A DNA stretch of 64,000 nucleotides from Globisporangium splendens (GCA_006386115.1 VFIW01000023.1:459197-523196), one strand, 5' to 3'; positions 31,772 to 44,755 are shown, numbered from the stretch's first letter. A program made the numbers and translations. Notes: generated from the sequence alone by a model not told the origin.

Positions 31772-34700
31772 AGGCACCCATGGTGCCTCAACTCGCACTG
31801 TACTTGGTGGCAGTTCAGTGCGAGCAGGGGGAGATGGCTCAACTGTCTCTCCGGCGGAAGTACAGCGTGGAATACAAGGCACATCAACGTATTCCGGCGA
31901 TGGACTACCGTTGCGACCATATCAATCCACAACCCAAGCTCGTCGTGACAACCACCGACCCAGAAGGCGCAGTGCGACAGTCAATGCTCGCCATGAGCTA
32001 ACTGTTGGATTCCACACACAGAATGTGATGGGGTTCTCCAAATCCGACGCCAATCTGAACGCGTGGTATTCACATTTTCGACAGACTGATGACTCGGGAT
32101 CATTGGACATTGTCCTTCTCCAAGAAACGCACGTCCTGGAGACCGAAGTGGCATCAATGCAATCCAGATTTCGTCGAAGTTGGGGTTTTCAGGAACCATC
32201 AGAAGAGTCGGATCCCAGACTTTCTCTCTGGTCAGCTTCCACTGAGCGCAAAGGAGGAGTGGCGATCTTGTTGAATCCCTATTCGTGTATACCTACACTG
32301 GCTCCATATAAGCAGGATCAGTGGAATGCGCACTGGATGGCAGCTACGGTGACGTTGCGTGGTAAAACGGTGTTACTTCTCAACATCTACGCTCCTTCTA
32401 CCGTATTTGCAAGGGAAGCTTTCTACAGAGCACTATCAGGTCTCCTCTCATCACATGATGGACCCATTCTGTGCGGTGGAGACTTTAACTGCACTCTCAA
32501 CCAGACGGCAGACAGGTCTCACAACAGCCACAACAAAGTGCACGATTCCAGGGAATTGAAGAAACTGCTCCAGAAATTGGATCTTGTTGACACCCTCGAG
32601 GATGATGCTCTTCGCGCCACGGACACACGAGACGTCAAAGCATTCCATCGACAGCATCACACCTACTACTATACACTGCCTTCAAGGCAGTGCCAGCAGT
32701 AGGCTCGACCGATGGTACTGCAGCAATGACCATCTCGACTGGGTTCGCAGCGTCTACCAAAGCGTAGCTGGTCCATTCTCCGATCACAATGGAGTCACGA
32801 TCCGGGTAGCTGCTCCTGACAAGGTGATCCAAAGCAAGAAACCTCGAGTTGTCTATCCACTTCCGAAGAATGCAGCGGCGCATGCGGCGAGTATTGGAAA
32901 AGATTTCTTCGAAAAAGCTCATGATCAACTTGATGAATTACGTGGACGTTACTCTTCGCCTCGTGATTATGCTCTGGCCACAGCAAATTGGTGGGATGAA
33001 GCCAAGATCGCGCTCAGGATCGGGTACCTTGAAGCTAAAAAATCGTACTTCGCCAGATTGAATCAAGGATACAAGAAGAAAATCCAGAGGTTGCAACGAC
33101 GCCTCTCAGAATCAGAAGTGCAGATGCTCGATCACTCTGGTGGAGCGGTGGGTGATCAAACGTGGAGTTGTCGCAAGAGTTTCTTACCACCGCCACGAGT
33201 ATCCGTCGTGCCATTGCAGAATGCAAATCTAAGTGGCAGGCTTCAAAACGGGACCGCATTTTTCGGGAGCACATGCATCATGAACGAAAAACGAGCAAAT
33301 CCTTCTACAAGCGTATCTCGACCAAGTTCCTTGACAACACTATCTTCACGCTCGGTGGCACAGCGACTTGCGGACCCATGCGTTCACGAGAACTTGCTGA
33401 CGACATGGGAGAAGGATGGAAATCAATCATGCAACAGGCGCCCACTCTGCAAACTGACATCGATCAAATCCTTGATCCAGGAACAGCTATTCCTCCGTCG
33501 GACAGATTAGGCTTCCTGCTCAAACCGATCGATTCGAGTGAAATTAAACAGGCTGTGAAGAAATGCAAGAGAGGCAAAGCTCACGGTCCTGACGAACTCG
33601 GCAATGACTGGTACAGAGACCACTGTGACGAGATTACCGGCCTATTCGAGCGACTTTTCAACTTGTGGATACCCGAATGCGTTCTACCAAGTTCGTTCAG
33701 TGAAGCACATATTCACTGCATAAAAAAGTCCGTCTCTGCTGCATCGCCGCTGGACTACAGGCCAATCGCACTCCTCAACTCTGATTACAAAATATTCACA
33801 CGGATATTTGCAACCAGATTACGAACTGTGCTCCCTTGGCTTATCCATCACATGCAAGCTGGTTTCGTTCCAGGGCGAGCAATCCCGACTACGATCGATG
33901 TGTTATTGGCTGCACAACAGCGGGCCACGAGCGACCCCGCCATGTCCAGAGCGATCGCGTTGCTCCTTGATTTTGCTAAAGCCTATGATTCACTCGATCG
34001 CAGCTTTCTGGCACAAGCGCTCCAGCATCTTGGATTCCCATTGAAGTTCGTACGCTTAGTGAAGGTGTTACACTCTCAAACCACTTACAAGTTCATTGTC
34101 AACGGTTTCCTGTCGAGAAAGTACAACGTAACATCCGGAATTCGTCAAGGATGTCCGCTGGCCCCTCTTCTCTTCATCTTGGCGTTAGAGGTTCTTTATC
34201 GGAAAATCGAAGCGAGTGACGAAATACACGGCGTGGAACTCCAGGCAGCAGGATGCGCAACTGAGGTCAGACTTGGAGGATACGCAGACGACACGACCAT
34301 TTATCTTAGCGATCCCAAGGATATTAACGCCGTTTTTGCAATCCTGGACAAATATGGAGCAGCTTCTGGGCTTCGAGTCAATCGGCACAAATCTGCAGTA
34401 TTGCCGCTGAACAAGGAATATAGCTCCACCGAAGAGTCAGTCAGTGACATTCATGTGCTACAACGTGAGGAACATTGCCGCTACCTCGGCATCCAAGTCG
34501 GACAAACGCCTTCGAATGCAAATAACTGGTCCAAGTGCATCCAAGCCTTACGTGTCAGACTTCGACTTGCGCGTCTCGAAACTCACTCTGTCGCCCAACG
34601 CGCAGCAATTGTCAGTGCCGTCATCACACCCAAAGTGCTTTACGTGGCCAGGCACTCCTGGCCCTCTACGGCTATTGGCAATCAGCTACACGACCTAGTG

Positions 34701-37121
34701 AAACAATTTGTCTGGGGCTCAAGGAATGGTAAGCCTGCGAAACCGTGGATGAAGGAAGAACAAGCTTAACTCAAAAAAATGAATGGAGGCTTGTCAGTAC
34801 CCAACATCAGAACTGAGCTGATGACGATGAGCGCCACAGCAGTCTCCAAATGGGCAATCACTACCTCTCACATCGATCAGGTCATCGGGGAAATCTTGCT
34901 TCACAACACAAGGGCTTCTTCGACGTACATCACGCCGCTCGATGCAATTCCAAGGCGGCCACTCCAGCTTCGTGATAACATGTGGACAACTGGCGCAGCA
35001 TTATGTGCGTCGCTCCATTCTAGACCCTACGAGCCCAGAGAACGTGATAATGTACGTTGGTGTTACGAGCACTTCAAGTCGACAATTGTGCAGACTCAAT
35101 GGGATGGCGATGTGTTCCAGATCGACCTCAGCTCTAAAATGTCTGACAGGCTTCCAGGTATCATCGCTGAAGGACGAAAGCTACGTGGGACATTCTGTGC
35201 AGAATGGCTGTCATACATGACCTCGACTGCAGATGGGTGGCTTCTTGATCCCAACGGCTCCCCCTACAAACTTGCTCACACATCATTATCAGTTGGAACA
35301 GCACAACTGGGTGACATACTTCGATGGGAATGGATAAGACCAGGAGTACTTAACTTCATCCCAACATGTGGAATCTCCGGATTCTCCCGGCCGTCTATTC
35401 GAGCACTCGAGCGGTTATGTGCTACGTTGGTATCCAACTTCCCACAGCTTCTGTATCGACCACAGCAAACAAATGTGCTTCGGCTGTACAACGGGCAACG
35501 TCACTATAACCACGAATGGCATCTGCACACCAGTGAAGCAACTCGGACCCACGTCGACACGACCCTAGTCAAAGCTACGCATACAGTTCACTCCGCAATG
35601 GACTGTGACGTCATGGCAACAAGAGACTTGAACGGGCAGAAGGTCTCGTTCCATGCACATCCACGTTTCACAAGAATCGTGCAACTATGGGGTGGCAACG
35701 GACGATACAATACGACCAGATCTTTCTATCGGCAACAAGTTGCAGCAACGAGGACACAAATTGGCCAAGATACTCGAGATGCAGCAGTCAACAAAGCTGT
35801 CCATACAGCAGGATCTCTGTGGCCAGGACTGCAATTAATCCAATGGAGCGAATTACACAACATCCTAGGGATTACAGTTTATACAGCCCAGACTCTTCTC
35901 CGGCTGAAAGCCAACCGACTCTCCATGTGGAACTATGAGAAAGCTGATCTATCCTGCTCGAACCCCGAATGCTCCCAAGTTGTCCAATCTTCTGTTCAAC
36001 ATCTATTCTGGGAGTGTCCGAAAGCCAAACTGGTGTGGAACTACTTCTATGCACTATGGGCGAAGATCGGAATCACTCCTGGTCACGACCCCGCAATCTG
36101 GATCTTCAGACTGGATCTACCAGATACTCCAAGGCATGCATGGACCACGATCAAGAGACACATTATCGGACACAAGTGCTCCCATGAACATCTCCAAGAT
36201 CATCTCTATCCCGTCGCACACATGCTGTGGCGATATATGAGCGCGTCGCTCATACAGACCATTTGGTGTGCGCATCTGCGACGCATGGGTTCGGATCCAA
36301 TCGAATCGACTGCTGAGATGGCGATCATGATGACAAGATTAGAGGCAGGAATGCGAAACCTCACACGACTCGCTGAAGCGCAAGCTGGAGACTCGGACGG
36401 TCACACGGTTGCAGCAGTTCTCGAGGTCTATGTCGACTGCTTTCTCAGCCAAACCGACGCCATCCCCTTGACTCCAAATGGTACTCGCGGCGTTTACCTG
36501 TTGTTTTTCGATGGTGGATCACGCGGCAATCCAGGACCAGGAGGGACTGGATCCATCATCGTGCGTGTCCATGAAAACTCGCACACAGCCAGTTTAATTT
36601 GGGCCGCGAGCATGGCCTGTAGCAGGAAGGACACGACCAACAACATTGCCGAATACTGGGGTCTCATACACGGACTCCGAGAAGCCCAACGCAGTCACTT
36701 CGAACCGTTGTACGTGATTGGAGACAGTGCACTGATTATCTCCCAGCAGCGAATGCATCGGTCCCCTCGACAGCACCGATTGGCACGTTTATACCAGACA
36801 AGTCGACGACTCGCGGATTGCATCGACATCCGAGGATGGTACCATCACTACAGTGCCTTCAACAAGATGGCGGACTCAGCCGCCAACCTAGCCATGGACA
36901 CCAGAACCTCAACGCAGGTCCACTTCCCAACTAAAAGAGCTGCTTTCAACAATCTCACCCAGGATCTTGACAACGACGTCATGCATTGGCTTATGCGAAG
37001 TTCGGAAGACCCACGGTCATTGGACAACACAAGGCAGCCTCACATAGGACCAAGAGAACATGCCATCCTGGTCAAAGATTATTTAGCAGTCAGAAGTGAT
37101 CTATTGCAATCCGCGCTGTAG
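31734..37121 (+). pseudogene. LINE-A ORF2, full length, endonuclease-RT-RNase H (copy A3)
   Basis: About 1795 codons. Order in approximate residues: endonuclease 90-360 (FLQETHV-like motif near 127, GGDFNC near 248, SDHNG near 350); RT 600-900 (LDFAKAYDSLD near 747, GIRQGCP near 803, GYADD near 850); zinc motif CSNPEC...H-X4-C near 1408; RNase H near 1593-1720 (FFDGGSRGNPGPGG, AEYWGLIHGL, GDSALII, NKMADSAAN) with the D-E-D-D residues. ATG 31734 overlaps ORF1 by 38 nt in the +1 frame, so reinitiation or frameshifting may be used. Damage: a 2-bp deletion near 32687, a 1-bp deletion near 33160 that restores the frame, and a TAA at 34767-34769. The C-terminal part 34779-37121 is open. It is unlikely to be functional. 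Confidence 0.9.
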
Positions 37122-37230
37122 ACACATTTACACTCCTGTATGAAATTCGTAATGAAGATTAGGTAGGAGAATGGATATTGTAGGTCACGAAGATGAACCT
37201 AAATATACCTCACCATATAAAGATAAAGAT
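37122..37230 (+). other. LINE-A 3' UTR and tail
   Basis: The 3' UTR follows the ORF2 stop. The segment 37176-37213 (TATTGTAGGTCACGAAGATG onward) is found at every LINE-A 3' end and, with three differences, at the 3' end of the SINE at 48118-48367. The tail is AAAGATAAAGAT and not poly-A. It is probably the region recognised by the LINE-A reverse transcriptase. Confidence 0.8.
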
Positions 37231-37532
37231 CTAACCGTGCGCACTTAGCTCAACTGCATCTGATATAAACGTTTGTCTACACTAAGTTCACTTTCCTTCT
37301 GGTTTGTAACATTGACAGACTTGATGTCGGCCATACTGTTTTGTAACCTGTTCGTCTGTGTACGCTTTACAAGTATTTTGTTGTCAACGTTTGTCCCATG
37401 ACGCTGTAGACGGCAAACTGGTATTGCTTGCTCACGTTTGCTGTGCTTTTTGCTTGCTTCTGATCCCCACGTTTTCCGTCTTCTTTGAGTGGCGGGTTCG
37501 TTGTTCCGAGAAGAAACAAACCGTGTGTTCAT
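37231..37532. other. Unexplained 302-bp spacer between two tail-to-tail LINE-A copies
   Basis: No element or gene is recognised. On the minus strand a 108-codon frame (37571-37245), rich in Arg, Lys, Gln and Asn, runs through it and into the LINE-A tail. The inverted counterpart at 58893-59186 has substitutions and indels and does not keep the frame, so coding is not supported. It may be the remnant of the original host DNA, or the end of the disrupted WD40 locus. Confidence 0.6.
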
Positions 37533-40171
37533 TATCTTTATCTTTATAAGGTGAGGTATATTTAGGTTCATCTTCGTGACCTACAATATCCATTCCATTC
37601 TCAAAATTAAATCTTCATTGCGATTCATCTAGGAGTGTAATTTTCACAGCGGGATTGGCAATAGTCCTTCTGAATGCTAAATATCTTGACCAGGATGGAT
37701 GTTCTCTTGGTCCTATGTGAGGCTGCCTTGTGTTGTCCATGGCCTGGGGTCTTCCGAACTCGCCAGCCAATGCATTCCTCGTTGTCAAATCCTGGGTGCG
37801 ATGTTGAAAGCATCTCTTGAGTTGGGATTGACCTGCGTTGAGGTTCGGGTGTCAATGCTAGGTTGGCGTCTGAGTCCGCCATCTTGTTGAAGGCACGGTA
37901 GTGATGGTACCATCCTCGGGATGTCGATGCAATCCGCGAGTCGTCGACTTGTCTGGTATAAACGTGCCAATCGGTGCTGTCGAGGGGACCGATGCATTCG
38001 CTGTTGGGAGATAATGAGTGCACTGTCTCCAATCACGTACAACGGTTCGAAGTGACTGCGTTGGGCTTCTCGGAGTCCGTGTATGAGACCCCAGTACTCG
38101 GCAAAGTTGTTGGTCGTGTCCTTCCTGCTATTGGCCATGCTGGCGGCCCAAATTAAACTGGCTGTGTGCGAGTTTTCATGGACACGCACGATGATGGATC
38201 CAGTCCCTCCTGGTCCTGGATTGCCGCGTGATCCACCATCGAAAAACAACAGGTAAACGCCGCGAGTATCATTTGGAGTCAAGGGGATGGCGTCGGTTTG
38301 GCTGAGAAAGCAGTCGACATATGCCTTGAGAACTGCCGCAACCGTGTGACCGTCCGAGTCTCCAGCTTGCGCTTCAGCGAGTCGTGTGAGGTTTCGCATT
38401 CCTGCCTCTAATCTGGTCATCATGATCGCCATCTCAGCAGTCGATTCGATTGGATCCGAATCCATGCGTCGCAGATGCGCACACCAAATGGCTTGTATGA
38501 GCGACGCGCTCATATATCGCCACAGCATGTGTGCGACGGGATAGAGATGATCTTGGAGATGTTCATTGGAGAACTTGTGTCCGATAATGTGTCTCTTGAT
38601 CGTGGTCCATGCATGCCTTGGAGTATGTGGTAGATCCAGACTGAAGATCCAGATTGCGGGGTCGTGACCAGGAGTGATTCCGATCTTCGCCCATAGCGCA
38701 TAAAAGTAGTTCCACACGAGTTTGGCTTTCGGACACTCCCAGAATAGATGTTGAACAGAAGATTGGACAACTTGGGAACATTCGGGATTCGAGCAGGATA
38801 GATCAGCTTTCTCCTAGTTCCACATGGAGAGTCGGTTGGCTTTCAGCCGGAGAAGAGTCTGGGCTGTATAAGCAGTAATCCCTGGGATGTTGTGTAATTC
38901 GCTCCATTGGATTAATTGCAGTCCTGGCCACAGAGATCCTGCTGTATGGACAGCTTTGTTGACTGCTGCATCTCGAGTATCTTTGCCAATTTGTGTCCTC
39001 GTTGCTGCAACTTGTTGCCGATAGAAAGATCTGGGTATTGTATCGTCCGTTGCCACCCCATAGTTGCACGATTCTTGTGAAGCGTGGATGTGCATGGAAC
39101 GACACCTTCTGCCCGTTCAAGCCTCTTGTTGCCATGACGTCACAGTCCATTGCGGAGTGAACTGTATGCGTAGCTTTGACTAGGGTCGTGTCGAGTGGGT
39201 CAGAGTTGCTTCACTGGTGTGCAGATGCCATTCGTGGTTATAGTGACGTTGCCCGTTGTACAGCCGAAGCACATTTGTTTGCTGTGGTCGATACAGAAGC
39301 TGTGGGAAGTTGGATACCAACGTAACCGCTCGAGCGCTCGAATAGACGGCCGGGAGAATCCGGAGATTCCACATGTTGGGATGAAGTTAAGCACTCCTGG
39401 TCTTATCCACTCCCATCGAAGTATGTCACCCAGTTGTGCTGTTCCAACTGATAATGATGTGTGAGCAAGCTTGTAAGGGGAGCCGTTGGAATCAAGAAGC
39501 CACCCATCTGCAGTCGAGGTCATGTATGACAGCCATTCTGCACAGAATGTCCCACGTAGCTTTCGTCCTTCAGCGATGATACCTGGAAGCCTGTCAGACA
39601 TTTTAGAGCTGAGGTCGATCTGGAACACATCGCCGTCCCATTGAGTCTGCACAATTGTCGACTTGAAGTGCTCGTAACACCAACGTACATTATCACGTTC
39701 TCTGGGCTCGTAGGGTCGAGAATGGAGCGACGCACATAATGCTGCGCCAGTTGTCCACATGTTATCACGAAGCTGGGGTGGCCGCCTTGGAGTTGCATCG
39801 AGCGGCGTGATGTACGTCGAAGAAGCCCTTGTGTTGTGCAGCAAGATTTCCCCGATGACCTGATCGATGTGTGAGGTAGTGATTGCCCATTTGGAGACTG
39901 TTGTGGCACTCATCGTCATCAGCTCAGTTCTGATGTTGGGTACTGACAAGCCTCCATTCATTTTTTTGAGCTCAGCTTGTTCTTCCTTCATCCACGGTTT
40001 CGCAGGCTTACAATTCCTTGAGCCCCAGACAAATTGTTTCACTAGGTCGTGTAGCTGATTGACAATAGCCGTAGAGGGTCAGGAGTGCCTGGCCACATAA
40101 AGCACTTTGGGTATGATGACGGCACTGGCAATTGCTGCGTGCTGGGCGACAGAGTGAGTTTTGAGACGCGC
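37533..40171 (-). mobile_element. LINE-A copy A4, 5'-truncated
   Basis: A minus-strand LINE-A 3' part. The tail (ATCTTTATCTTT on the plus strand) starts near 37533. The 5' end is truncated within the end of the RT region at about 40171, where it joins the WD40 pseudogene at a GCGCG microhomology. No convincing target duplication was found. It is the inverted counterpart of 56213-58892. Confidence 0.88.
37640..40171 (-). pseudogene. LINE-A ORF2 C-terminal half (copy A4)
   Basis: Encodes the end of the RT region, the linker, the zinc motif and RNase H, in several frames because of indels (near 39035, 39200 and 39325) and the TAG near 38815 that also occurs in A1, A2 and A6. RNase H motifs are readable around 38225 (FDGGSRGNPGPGG) and 38030 (GDSALII). 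The last codons before the 3' UTR (37640-37900) are badly degraded compared with A3. Non-functional. Confidence 0.84.
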
Positions 40172-41200
40172 GCGCAACGTGTTCTTGGTACAGCGTCTGA
40201 CGTCGCTTTAGGGCCTTCTCAAGTGGCGTGAGCTCAATGTCCCGGATCAGTGATCGCACCAGCTGGTCTCGCTCTGCTTGGCGCTGCGAGTCGTCTTTTG
40301 TGAACTGCCATGGCCAGCGACCAATGTTTTCCGCATCAAAGAGTTTCCCGAGACACGATGAACTTGTTGGCGTTGTAGTGGTAGAATGCGCGCAGGGGGA
40401 TCTCGTCGAGCTGCTGCACACGCGTACTTCGGAACAGGTGCAGTGTTGCGGTCCTCGCGGCTGCAGTCCATAGATCGCGGCGATGCGGATGCAGACACAC
40501 AAACGCCGTGGGCTCAAAGCGCGAGAACTAGTGCGACGGGTCGACGGACTCGAGTTGAATGACCTGGGACGCCAAGCCGTGGCCTCGCGATGACGCCAAC
40601 GCGGCACCGCCGGTCATGCCGCTACTGCGCGGGATATCCCAGACTTTGAACACGCCCATACAATCTGCGGTGACAGCACACTCCGTTTGGAACAACGCGA
40701 TTTGCACATCAACCAGTGGAGCACGATGGCCCGTCAAGCGTATGACGACTTGCCGCGACGCGAGGTCCCAACCGTAGGCATCGAACTCGAATCCAGCACT
40801 GAGCAGCAGGTCATGGTGGGACGAGTACACGAGCTGCTTGACTCCACGTGCGTGGCCAACGAGCGATCCGCGCGCGCGACAGTCATGTATATCCCACAGC
40901 AGGATCGCGTGGTGCAAGTCGCAGCTCACGATGAGGTCGTGCTGCGGGATCTCGATCAGATCCATCACCTGTCCTGGTGCAGCATGAGCCGTTTCCAGAG
41001 CACTTTGGTCTCGGCGTCGATGATTTTCCACACGTTGAGCACGAAATCGTAGCCAGCGCTGAACGAGAGCCCGGCGTGTTCGCAAAATCGAAGAAAGAGC
41101 TGCGCTGTGGTCGTCGTGATCGTAAGTGCCTTGATCAACGCGAAGCTCGGTCCGCGTTGCGCAGCGGTTTTGCAGTCGGGTAACAGAGTGTCAAGCGGTT
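40172..41200 (-). pseudogene. WD40-repeat protein gene remnant (left arm)
   Basis: The only non-transposon coding sequence, seen as the mirror image of 55184-56212. Frames on the minus strand encode several WD40-like blades: a blade ending LNVW, then ILLWD, AYGWD and FKVWD segments spaced about 40 residues apart. A charged C-terminal stretch follows (KRRQTLYQEHVARA near 40180). The gene is broken by frameshifts near 40975 and 40345 and by a TAG near 40530. Its 5' side joins the LINE-A 5' end at 41200 and its 3' side joins truncated LINE-A. The family member cannot be named. WD40 proteins are protein-binding scaffolds. Confidence 0.72.
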
Positions 41201-41392
41201 ATTGTGAAATTTGCGGTCTACCCCACAGATTACGCAATACCAAGCCCCAAGACTCGAGCAAGAACCAATCAAGAGCCAGCGTCCCATCCTTCAGTAACCA
41301 GCTGTTTTCGGAGTTTCGACCAATGACGGAGCCTCCTCCTGAACAGCCTCCTGATGGTGGCGGTACGAATTCCGCATGTCCTCGTTGGGATC
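41201..41392 (+). mobile_element. LINE-A 5' end fragment (5' UTR and ORF1 start)
   Basis: Begins ATTGTGAAATTTGCGG at 41203 beside the WD40 remnant and includes ATG 41323 (MTEPPPEQPPDGGG). It ends at GGGATC where the Gypsy-2a LTR begins. It is one half of a LINE-A fragment split by Gypsy-2. The other half is found only on the right side of the centre (48465-48546). Confidence 0.88.
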
Positions 41393-41829
41393 TGTAAAGG
41401 TTTGGGGTCTTCTGGACGCTGATTGGTCGAAAGTCGGAAATTCGGAACTTGATTGGTCGAAAGTCGGAGAACGCTGGCGTGGATCGGAGGAGGAGGTGGC
41501 GACTTGATGGCAAATTGGAAAGTGAATTGAATGGAGGACTTAGTTCGCTAGCGCTACGTCTAAGCCTCCCTGCATGCATGCCTATCCTTTTCTTCAACTG
41601 ATTACGATTTTTCTTCCTATCCAGGTGTCCTGCCTGCACCTGTTTTTTATCTGACTAGTTCCATATAACTGTATATATTAGTGTTACATATGCATGAGAG
41701 CCTGACCTCGAGTTCAAGGTCAGGCACACGTTACACATGCCTTGACGCTCCGCACGCTAGGCACGTGCGCCGTAGGCACATGCCGGTCCTGCGCGCGTGC
41801 CTGGCGTGCGAGGTCAGGCACACGTGACA
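41393..41829 (-). repeat. Gypsy-2a 3' LTR (437 bp)
   Basis: A direct repeat of 47416-47856. About 340 bp match closely. The roughly 100 bp at the plus-strand start (41393-41490) differ at many positions from the partner LTR but match the outer end of the right-arm 3' LTR. Confidence 0.9.
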
Positions 41830-44755
41830 TCCCCCCAGACTTGACTTCGCGTTGGGAGTCTTCGAACTCTTGAAGGATTCGATGCCAATGCGAAACATGT
41901 CGGATGTTCTTCTCGTATTCCCACGTACTCTCGTGCACAGGATACCCGAGCCACTTGACCAACCACATCATCTGGCGGTTGTGGGTTTTTCGGCGAAGTA
42001 AGGCTTCCACTACGTGCAGAGCTTCTCCAGTCTCGTCGTCGAGGATGACGGGGGCTGCTTTAGGTATTGGTCTTGTGTAAAACTTGGTTGGATTCTCAAC
42101 GTAGTGGCTAAGCAACTCCACATTGAACGCTGGATGCAAACGCTTCATGTTTGGAGGCAATACTAAACGGGCCACATTCTTGTTCACCATGGTTTCGATC
42201 TTGAACGGTCCAACCTTCTTCGCTGCCAACTTTGCCTTTTGGAGTGAAGTGCTTCGAGCGACTGTCTTCAGTGGTAGATTCTTCGTATCCAACATAACGA
42301 GATCGCCAGCTTCAAATTCTACTTCACGACGCTTCCTGTCGTAGTATTTCTTCTGACGCTCTTGAGCTTGCTTGAGGTTCTCTTGGGCAAGCTTGATGAC
42401 TTGTTGGCGCTTCTCCGCAAAGTTTTTGGCAAACTCAGCGACATCTACTTGTTCGATGATTCCGTCGTCGACGCCGAACTCTTGGGCAATTAGGTTGCGC
42501 ACCTTTCTTCCAGTGTCGACCTCAAACGGTGTGAACTTGGTCGACTCATTAACGAGAGTTGCATGAGCAAACTCGATCGTGCCAAGGTGGCTCACCCAAT
42601 CGTCTCCATGGTATGACACCATGCATCGCAGCGCATCTTCCAACACGAGATTCTGACGTTCAGTTTGTCCGTCTGCTTGTGCGCGATGCGATGTAGTCAT
42701 GCTCAGCTTGATACCCATGAGCTTTGTCAGCGACTTCCAAAAGTCCGATGTGAACTTTGGATCGCGGTCACTGATGATGACTTTCGGCAAACCGTGGTGA
42801 CGAACAACTGCCTCGAAGAATACCTTGGCGGTACCTTCGGCATCCGCTGTCGAGTGTGTTGGATGATACTTCGGACGTTTCGACAACTTGTCCACCGTGA
42901 CAAAGATGGCATCAAAACTTTCGGACACTGGAAGTCCTGTGATGAAATCCATCGACACAACATCCCAGCACTCTTGAGGTGTCGGAATTGGCATCATCAA
43001 GCCGATCTTCTTCTGATTGTTCGATTTCCATCGAGCACACGTCTGACAACTGCCAACATACTCATGAATGTCCTTTTCCATAGTGGGCCAGTAGTACCAT
43101 TGATCTGCCTTTAACTGTGTTCGACGAACCCCTGGATGAGCAGCCACTGGAGCGTCATGGAACTCTTGAATAACATCAGTGATCAACTTGTTCGAGTTTG
43201 GGACACATAATCGCAATATCGGGTGCTTCGTTCGCAAAAACAGAAGACCATTTCGCTTCTCGAACTTATCGTTCTCTTCGCGACTCTGCCATACCTTGGC
43301 AAAACTTGGGTCGCGGGCATAGCCAGCTTGAAAGGCTTTCTTCGTCGCTTCGGACAAGTGAACACTTGCCCACTGTGTGTCGACGGTGTGGACTTGCTCT
43401 TGCCGTACTGCCACGGCGCGTCTCTCCCCCCGAAAGTCCACAGCGGAGAGGAAGACGGAGCAATCTGAATCAGGCAAGTGGCGTAGAAATGCCGCAGATA
43501 CCACAAGACGAGAAATAGACTGCGACCGAATATGACACGCATCATCGCAAGCGTGCACTTCGGGAGTCGAGACCATGATGGATTCATCAGATGGCTTGTC
43601 TTCTTCCAGTCCTGGTCGAGACAAGGCATCAGCCACCACATTGGTACTGCCTTTCACGTGGTGCAGGACAAAACCAAACTGGGAGAAGAACGTTAGCATC
43701 CGCGCAAGCTTGGGAGTCGCCTTCGGATGATGAAGCATCCACCGGCAAGCCGAATTGTCCGTAAACACGTCGAACTGACGACCATGAAGGTAGTGTCGCC
43801 ACTTTGACAACGCAAACTTGATTGCGAGCAGCTCTTTCTCATGAGCAGGCCACTCTTCCTCATAGTGCCCGAACTTCTTCGAATAGAACGCAATGGGAGC
43901 GTCAAACCCGTCGATCTTTTGAGACAAGACACCACCCATGCAGTAACCCGAGGCATCCGTTGTGACCGTGAACCGACGGTCAAAGTCAGGTAAACGCAAC
44001 GTCGGAGCCTGTTGCAGTGCCAACTTCAAGGCACGAAAGGCGTGATCGTGTTCGGATGACCATGTCCACTCTGCATCCTTCTTGATCAGCCTATGCAGCG
44101 GCAACGCAATCCGCGCAAAGTCGCAAATAAACCGACGATAGTATCCGGCGAGACCGAGAAAACTCAGCAATGTCTTCTGCGTCGTCGGAGTAGGATACTT
44201 CTCGATCGCGATTGTCTTCTTTGCGTCGACTTGGATCCCTTCAGCCATGACTGTGTGACCGAGGAAATGGACACTGGACTTGCCAAACTCGCACTTGGAC
44301 AGGCGAGCGTACAACTTCTCATGACGGAGGACTTCACAGACCATCGCCAGATGTTGCGCATGATCTTTCATCGAGCGGGAGAAGATACAGATGTCGTCGA
44401 GATACACGACAACAAACTTGAATTTACCAAAGAGTACTCGCATAAGACGAGACCATACTCCCGGCATACCCGCTAATCCCATCGGAGCGGCACACCATTG
44501 GTACGTTTCCTTTTGCGACCTAAAAGCCGTGTAAGGACGACTGTCAGGCTTCACGCGCATCTGGTGATAACCTTGCGCGAGGTCGATCACCGTGAATACT
44601 GTCGCACCGAGCATCTGATCAAAGAGTTCCTCTATGTGTGGTAGAGGAATCTTGGGGATCTTCGTCTTGCTGTTGACATACCGATAGTCGATGGCCCAAC
44701 GTATCGGCACCTTTGTGTTGCCACTGCGCAGCCATTCAGCGCGCTTCACAGCCAT
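41720..44755 (-). pseudogene. Gypsy-2a Pol: RT, RNase H, integrase, chromodomain
   Basis: 1011 codons downstream of a 5-bp deletion near 44810 that cuts Gag-Pol in two (the right copy reads GGATGGATTGAAG there). Residue positions in this part: RT core with YLDD near 118; RNase H with TTDAS near 264; integrase HHCC with HPGVRRTQL near 540 and CQTCARW near 569; catalytic D near 603, D near 663 and E near 699; and a chromodomain near 915-965 (VEALLRRK, LVKWLGYP, STWEYEKN). The frame runs past the start of the 3' LTR before stopping. This order and the chromodomain mark a chromovirus-type gypsy element. The domains are intact but the start is lost by the frameshift. Confidence 0.9.

Larger units (their letters stand above)
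24875..37230 (+). mobile_element. LINE-A copy A3, complete from 5' end to 3' tail
   Basis: This is the only LINE-A copy in the window that is present from its 5' end (24875) to its 3' tail (AAAGATAAAGAT, ending about 37230). It holds two LINE-B insertions, at 24934-26915 (minus, in the 5' UTR) and 27140-28097 (plus, in ORF1). It lacks Gypsy-1 and the VNTR retroposon, so it provides the empty sites for both. Without insertions the element would be about 9.4 kb. The 3' UTR is about 110 bp and contains the segment at 37176-37213 that is shared with the SINE at 48118. Confidence 0.9.

Noticed and set aside
40008..40607. A 199-codon minus-strand frame joining WD40 sequence to LINE-A sequence (and its mirror at 55777-56376)
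   Set aside because: It is not the frame that encodes the WD40 blades or LINE-A ORF2. It is an out-of-frame reading across their junction.
41199..41639. A frame across the LINE-A 5' fragment and the Gypsy-2 LTR
   Set aside because: It spans an insertion boundary, lies antisense to ORF1 and has no recognisable domain.
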